This document shows, piece after piece, positions 48,207-51,383 of a stretch of 51,383 bases of DNA (positions are counted from its first letter, which is position 1; each line of letters starts with the position of its first letter). This DNA is from Chitinophagales bacterium (GTDB taxonomy: Bacteria > Bacteroidota > Bacteroidia > Chitinophagales > Saprospiraceae): positions 1 to 51,383 of the forward strand of contig JAAFIM010000024.1 in the NCBI GenBank assembly GCA_013297745.1. Direction: 5' to 3'. A program made the translations under genes and the position numbers. The notes under the pieces are model-generated. The model was not told where the DNA came from. It was given only the letters and a program-made list of their open reading frames with translations, and made no database searches.

Positions 48207-50144
48207 ATGGGCGAAGAAAAGGTAAAAATAGCGGAAACGGCTGGCGATATGCAGCATTTTGTAAAACATTTATTGCGCGATGTGCAAGCGTTGGAGTATA
48301 TGTTGGAAAATGATTGGTTTGAAACCGACATCACCCGCATAGGCGCGGAGCAAGAAATGTGCCTTATCAACAAAAATTATAAACCTGCGTACAAGGCTAT
48401 GCAGATATTGGAGGAATTTCACCCCGATTGGCTGACTACAGAATTGGCACAGTTCAATTTGGAAGCGAACTTAAGCCCGCAAGTGTTCACGGGGACGGCT
48501 TTTGCGGATATGGAAGCTGAATTGCGCAGCCACTTGCGACAAATACACGAGGTTGCGAGCCGCCACGATTGTAGGATTTTGCTAACGGGGATTTTGCCCT
48601 CTTTGCGCAAGTTTGATTTGAACATAGACAAATTAACCCCTAAAGAGCGGTATATTGCGCTGATGGTTGCGTTGAAAAAATTGCGCGGTTCTGACTACGA
48701 ACTGCATTTGGACGGGATAGACGAGTTGAAAATTCGCCACGATTCGCCCCTTTTGGAAGCCTGCAACACGAGTTTTCAAGTGCATTTGCAAACTGCGCCC
48801 AAAGATTTTGTAAAAATGTACAATATCGCCTTAGCTATAGCAGGCCCCACGCTGGCTATGGCTGCCAATTCGCCCGTTTTATTCGGCAAACGGCTGTGGC
48901 ACGAAACCCGCATCGCTTTATTCCAACAGAGTATAGACAGCCGCACCAATAAAGACCATTTGCGCTCCAAAAGCCCCCGCGTTACGTTCGGCAACGGCTG
49001 GTTGAAAAAATCAGTTTTGGAGATTTACAAAGAGGATATTATGCGCTTTCGCACCCTTTTGGGTATTGATATAGAAGAAGATTCTTTGCAAGCGTTGGCA
49101 GAGGGCAAAACCCCCAAATTAAAAGCCCTACAGGTGCATAACGGCACGGTTTATCGCTGGAATAGACCCTGTTATGGCATTTCGCCCAACGGCAAACCCC
49201 ACTTGAGGATAGAAAATCGCATTTTCGGCGCAGGCCCTACCGTATTGGATGAGATGGCCAATACCGCTTTTTGGCTGGGGGCGATGGTGGGAATTGCAGA
49301 CCAATACCACGATGTGCGGGAAAAAATGGGGTTTGAAGATGCCCGCGATAATTTCATCAAAGGGGCAAGAACGGGGATTGATAGTAAATTTACCTGGTTT
49401 GATAACAAAAAAATAGCAGCCCGCGACCTGACCGAACACGAACTGCTCCCTTTGGCGCGTTTGGGGTTGGAAAAACAGAACATAGCCGCTCAAGATATTG
49501 ATAAATACTTGGATATTATCGCAGAAAGAGCCAAAAGGCATATGAACGGCGCGCGTTGGATATTGATAACTTACACCAAATTTATGAAAGAAACCAACCA
49601 CGACGAGAGCGCGACGAGTTTGACCGCAGCCATTTGGCACAATCAAATCCAAACCAAACCCGCCCACTTGTGGGAAATTCCCGAATTGCAACAATTTGAC
49701 CAATACGACCCGTCCAATTTGCTGGTGGAAGAGTTTATGAGTACGGATATTCTCACCGTTCGCAAAGAGGATATTTTGGAATATGCAGCCGCGTTGATGG
49801 CTTGGGGCAATAGCGAGTTCTTGCCCGTTGAGGACGAAAACGGTTTGTTGGTGGGTTTGATAACCAATAAGTTGATTTTAGCCCGCTTTGCCAAATGCAA
49901 TCAAGAAGAACACGGCAAAAAATTGTCTAATTTGGACGCTGTAGGGGATATTATGTTAAAAAATCCGCTCACAGTTACCCCCCAATCTACCATTTTGGAG
50001 GTTATTAATCTGATGAACCAACACAACATTATCGCCCTGCCCGTCGTAAAAGGGGGCGAGTTGGTGGGCGTTATCTCCGAAAAGGATTTTATGCTCATCT
50101 GCAAGCGGTTGATACAACGACTGCACAAAGATAAATCAGAATAA
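48207..50144 (+). CDS. Carboxylate-amine ligase (GCS2-type) fused to two CBS domains
   Basis: Residues about 40-480 belong to the glutamate-cysteine ligase family 2 fold: TRIGAEQEMCLINKNYKPAY near the start, TELAQFNLEANLSPQ, LTGILPSL, then MAANSPVLFGKRLWHETRI and RIENRIFGAGPTVLDEMAN. Residues about 510-640 hold two CBS domains (EEFMSTDILTVRKEDILE and GDIMLKNPLTVTPQSTILE), which in other proteins sense adenine nucleotides. The fusion is common in Bacteroidota. The family makes amide bonds between a carboxylate and an amine using ATP, but the substrates of this branch are unknown and true gamma-glutamylcysteine synthesis is not established. The LRR gene follows after 9 nt. Confidence 0.88.
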   Translation: MGEEKVKIAETAGDMQHFVKHLLRDVQALEYMLENDWFETDITRIGAEQEMCLINKNYKPAYKAMQILEEFHPDWLTTELAQFNLEANLSPQVFTGTAFADMEAELRSHLRQIHEVASRHDCRILLTGILPSLRKFDLNIDKLTPKERYIALMVALKKLRGSDYELHLDGIDELKIRHDSPLLEACNTSFQVHLQTAPKDFVKMYNIALAIAGPTLAMAANSPVLFGKRLWHETRIALFQQSIDSRTNKDHLRSKSPRVTFGNGWLKKSVLEIYKEDIMRFRTLLGIDIEEDSLQALAEGKTPKLKALQVHNGTVYRWNRPCYGISPNGKPHLRIENRIFGAGPTVLDEMANTAFWLGAMVGIADQYHDVREKMGFEDARDNFIKGARTGIDSKFTWFDNKKIAARDLTEHELLPLARLGLEKQNIAAQDIDKYLDIIAERAKRHMNGARWILITYTKFMKETNHDESATSLTAAIWHNQIQTKPAHLWEIPELQQFDQYDPSNLLVEEFMSTDILTVRKEDILEYAAALMAWGNSEFLPVEDENGLLVGLITNKLILARFAKCNQEEHGKKLSNLDAVGDIMLKNPLTVTPQSTILEVINLMNQHNIIALPVVKGGELVGVISEKDFMLICKRLIQRLHKDKSE

Positions 50145-50153
50145 TAGAAAAAA

Positions 50154-51221
50154 ATGTATATGAACACTAATTTTCAACAAATTATCCCCTTATTTAGCGG
50201 TGATGAGGCAGCGGCTGTTCGTTCTAATCTGGAATTGGCTAAAACTCAATATGCGGCAGAATTTAGCGCACATTTTGGCTGTGAAGCTGGCGATTATTTG
50301 GAAATGTTTGATTTTTTGCAAAAATATCAGCTTTGGAAACCCTATCCGTTGGTTAATGCGATTTATAGTTTGGATTTATCCGACAAAAACATCAGCGTTT
50401 TGCCCCCAGCTATCAAAATTTTGAAAAAGTTGCAAAAACTTAACCTCAACGGCAACCAACTGCAAACTTTGCCCCCAGAAATCGGCGAGTTGGATAATTT
50501 ATACTATCTCTATTGTTCTAAAAATCCGCTATCTGCGCTGCCGCCCGAAATTGGTAAATTGCAAAAATTAGAACATTTATACCTGAATATCAACCAGTTG
50601 GAAACGCTACCAGCAGAAATTGGCAATTTGGCGAATCTGCAAGAATTGGGCATATCGCAGAATAAAATCACAAGTTTGCCCCCAGAAATTGGCAAGTTGG
50701 CAAAGTTGAAAATGCTCTCTCTGAACGGAAACCAACTGCGCGAATTGCCAGCCGAAATAGGTAGTTTAAAAAATCTGAAAGAGTTGATATTGTTTAATAA
50801 TCAACTAGTTAGCTTGCCCCAAACGGTTGGAAAATTGCAAAAACTAAACTATTTGCAGCTAGAACACAACCAACTAAGCGAATTGCCCGCCACTATAGGC
50901 GGTTTAAAAAATATGAAGCGTTTGTTCTTCGGTTACAATAAAATAAAAAATATACCGTTGGAAATCAACCAATTAGCAAAATTAGACACTTTTTGGGTGG
51001 ATAATAACGAACTGACCGAATTTCCTGCGGGTTTGTCGCTTTTGCCCAAGTTGAAAACGCTACACGTGGAAAGCAACCAAATTAGCCAATTGCCCGATGA
51101 GTTGAGTTTATGCCCGATATTGGAAACTGTCTATTGTTGGGGAAACCCAGCCGCGCTCAAAAATGCCATTCCTACCAGCTTGGGAGCGAAAAAAATACTG
51201 ATTTTTCAAAAAAGGGATTAA
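50154..51221 (+). CDS. Leucine-rich-repeat protein (355 aa)
   Basis: After an N-terminal region of about 70 residues, at least eleven 23-residue leucine-rich repeats run to about residue 330, with consensus LP.EIG.L..L..L.L..NQL (for example LPAEIGNLANLQELGISQNK). These are of the plant/ROCO-like short LRR type found in many Bacteroidota cytoplasmic proteins and act as protein-binding surfaces. No signal peptide or catalytic domain is present. The start is ambiguous: ATG at 50154 or 50160. It lies 9 nt after the GCS2-CBS gene on the same strand and is probably cotranscribed. The partner is unknown. Confidence 0.85.
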   Translation: MYMNTNFQQIIPLFSGDEAAAVRSNLELAKTQYAAEFSAHFGCEAGDYLEMFDFLQKYQLWKPYPLVNAIYSLDLSDKNISVLPPAIKILKKLQKLNLNGNQLQTLPPEIGELDNLYYLYCSKNPLSALPPEIGKLQKLEHLYLNINQLETLPAEIGNLANLQELGISQNKITSLPPEIGKLAKLKMLSLNGNQLRELPAEIGSLKNLKELILFNNQLVSLPQTVGKLQKLNYLQLEHNQLSELPATIGGLKNMKRLFFGYNKIKNIPLEINQLAKLDTFWVDNNELTEFPAGLSLLPKLKTLHVESNQISQLPDELSLCPILETVYCWGNPAALKNAIPTSLGAKKILIFQKRD

Positions 51222-51294
51222 TTTTCTATCTTTTTTTGAAAAAAAATCAACGCAACCTGTAACCAATTTTAAAATACGTATTATACCAACAAAT

Positions 51295-51383
51295 ATGAAA
51301 CATCACTTGCTTGCTTGTCTATTATTTTTGGGTTTGGCGGTCAAAGCCCAAACCATCAACAAACTCCCTTTTGTGGAAGAAAA
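51295..51383 (+). CDS. Exported protein, cut by the window edge
   Basis: The first 29 codons are visible. MKHHLLACLLFLGLAVKAQ is a signal peptide ending in the common Bacteroidota cleavage context KAQ; the mature start follows. No family can be called from so little sequence. It starts 73 nt after the LRR gene on the same strand. Confidence 0.65.
   Translation, partial: MKHHLLACLLFLGLAVKAQTINKLPFVEE

Noticed and set aside
1-51383. tRNA, rRNA and riboswitch genes
   Set aside because: I found no cloverleaf or known RNA signature when reading the gaps; a covariance-model search would be needed to exclude small RNAs.

Overview
The window looks like a piece of a low-GC Bacteroidota chromosome. 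Evidence: promoters match the Bacteroidota -7 element TAnnTTTG about 20-60 nt ahead of many genes; SecD and SecF are fused in one protein; and there are several families common in this phylum (PorT-like and DUF5777 barrels, a CGC-type bacilliredoxin, a Bacteroidota-type arginase-like protein, a carboxylate-amine ligase fused to CBS domains). I do not assign a genus. I see no tRNA, rRNA, CRISPR array, prophage or transposase gene.

Layout. 0-2.6 kb: three unrecognised minus-strand genes separated by large palindromic repeat elements. 2.7-5 kb: a MORN/TonB-domain exported protein, a membrane-anchored alpha/beta hydrolase and a membrane protein. 5.1-9.5 kb (minus): a compact three-gene operon, macrodomain hydrolase - Hen1 RNA 2'-O-methyltransferase - Pnkp end-healing/ligase enzyme. 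This is the bacterial Pnkp/Hen1 RNA repair system with an ADP-ribose-type hydrolase in front. 9.6-14.9 kb (minus): DUF4240 protein, exported metallophosphoesterase, nucleoside hydrolase overlapping a small-molecule kinase, bacilliredoxin. 15-18.9 kb (plus): a c-type cytochrome/beta-barrel locus, then murB. 19-24.2 kb: a Cys-rich orphan, SecDF, phenylalanine hydroxylase. 24.2-28.1 kb (minus): YitT-family protein and an Omp85-like barrel operon. 28.2-30.5 kb: TPM and Tim44-like/zinc-ribbon proteins. 30.5-32.2 kb (minus): three tandem, diverged four-helix membrane proteins sharing a C-terminal LDD motif. 32.3-36.3 kb: a flippase-like membrane protein, heptose-1-P adenylyltransferase and UvrD/PcrA helicase. 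36.7-41 kb: DUF4340 protein, lipoprotein, PorT-like barrel, an HhH protein and a degenerate arginase-fold protein.

41.5-48.1 kb is the most unusual accessory stretch. It holds an exported caspase-fold protease with five DUF7477-like repeats and TPRs, an exported papain-fold protease with a DUF4384-like tail, and a zinc-protease-like protein (HEMAH) whose end overlaps a lipoprotein gene, an arrangement like an effector/immunity pair. A 16-bp tandem array lies between the first two. 48.2-51.4 kb: a GCS2-CBS ligase, a leucine-rich-repeat protein and a gene cut by the window edge.

The intergenic DNA is rich in non-coding repeats: three palindromic elements at the left end, a 52-bp near-identical direct repeat at 0.6 and 18.9 kb, a dispersed element at 19.0, 36.3 and 41.1 kb (the last with 24-bp terminal inverted repeats), and intrinsic terminators that often share one stem sequence. 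The best candidates for something not yet described are the macro-Hen1-Pnkp operon and the three-protease locus with its overlapping lipoprotein.
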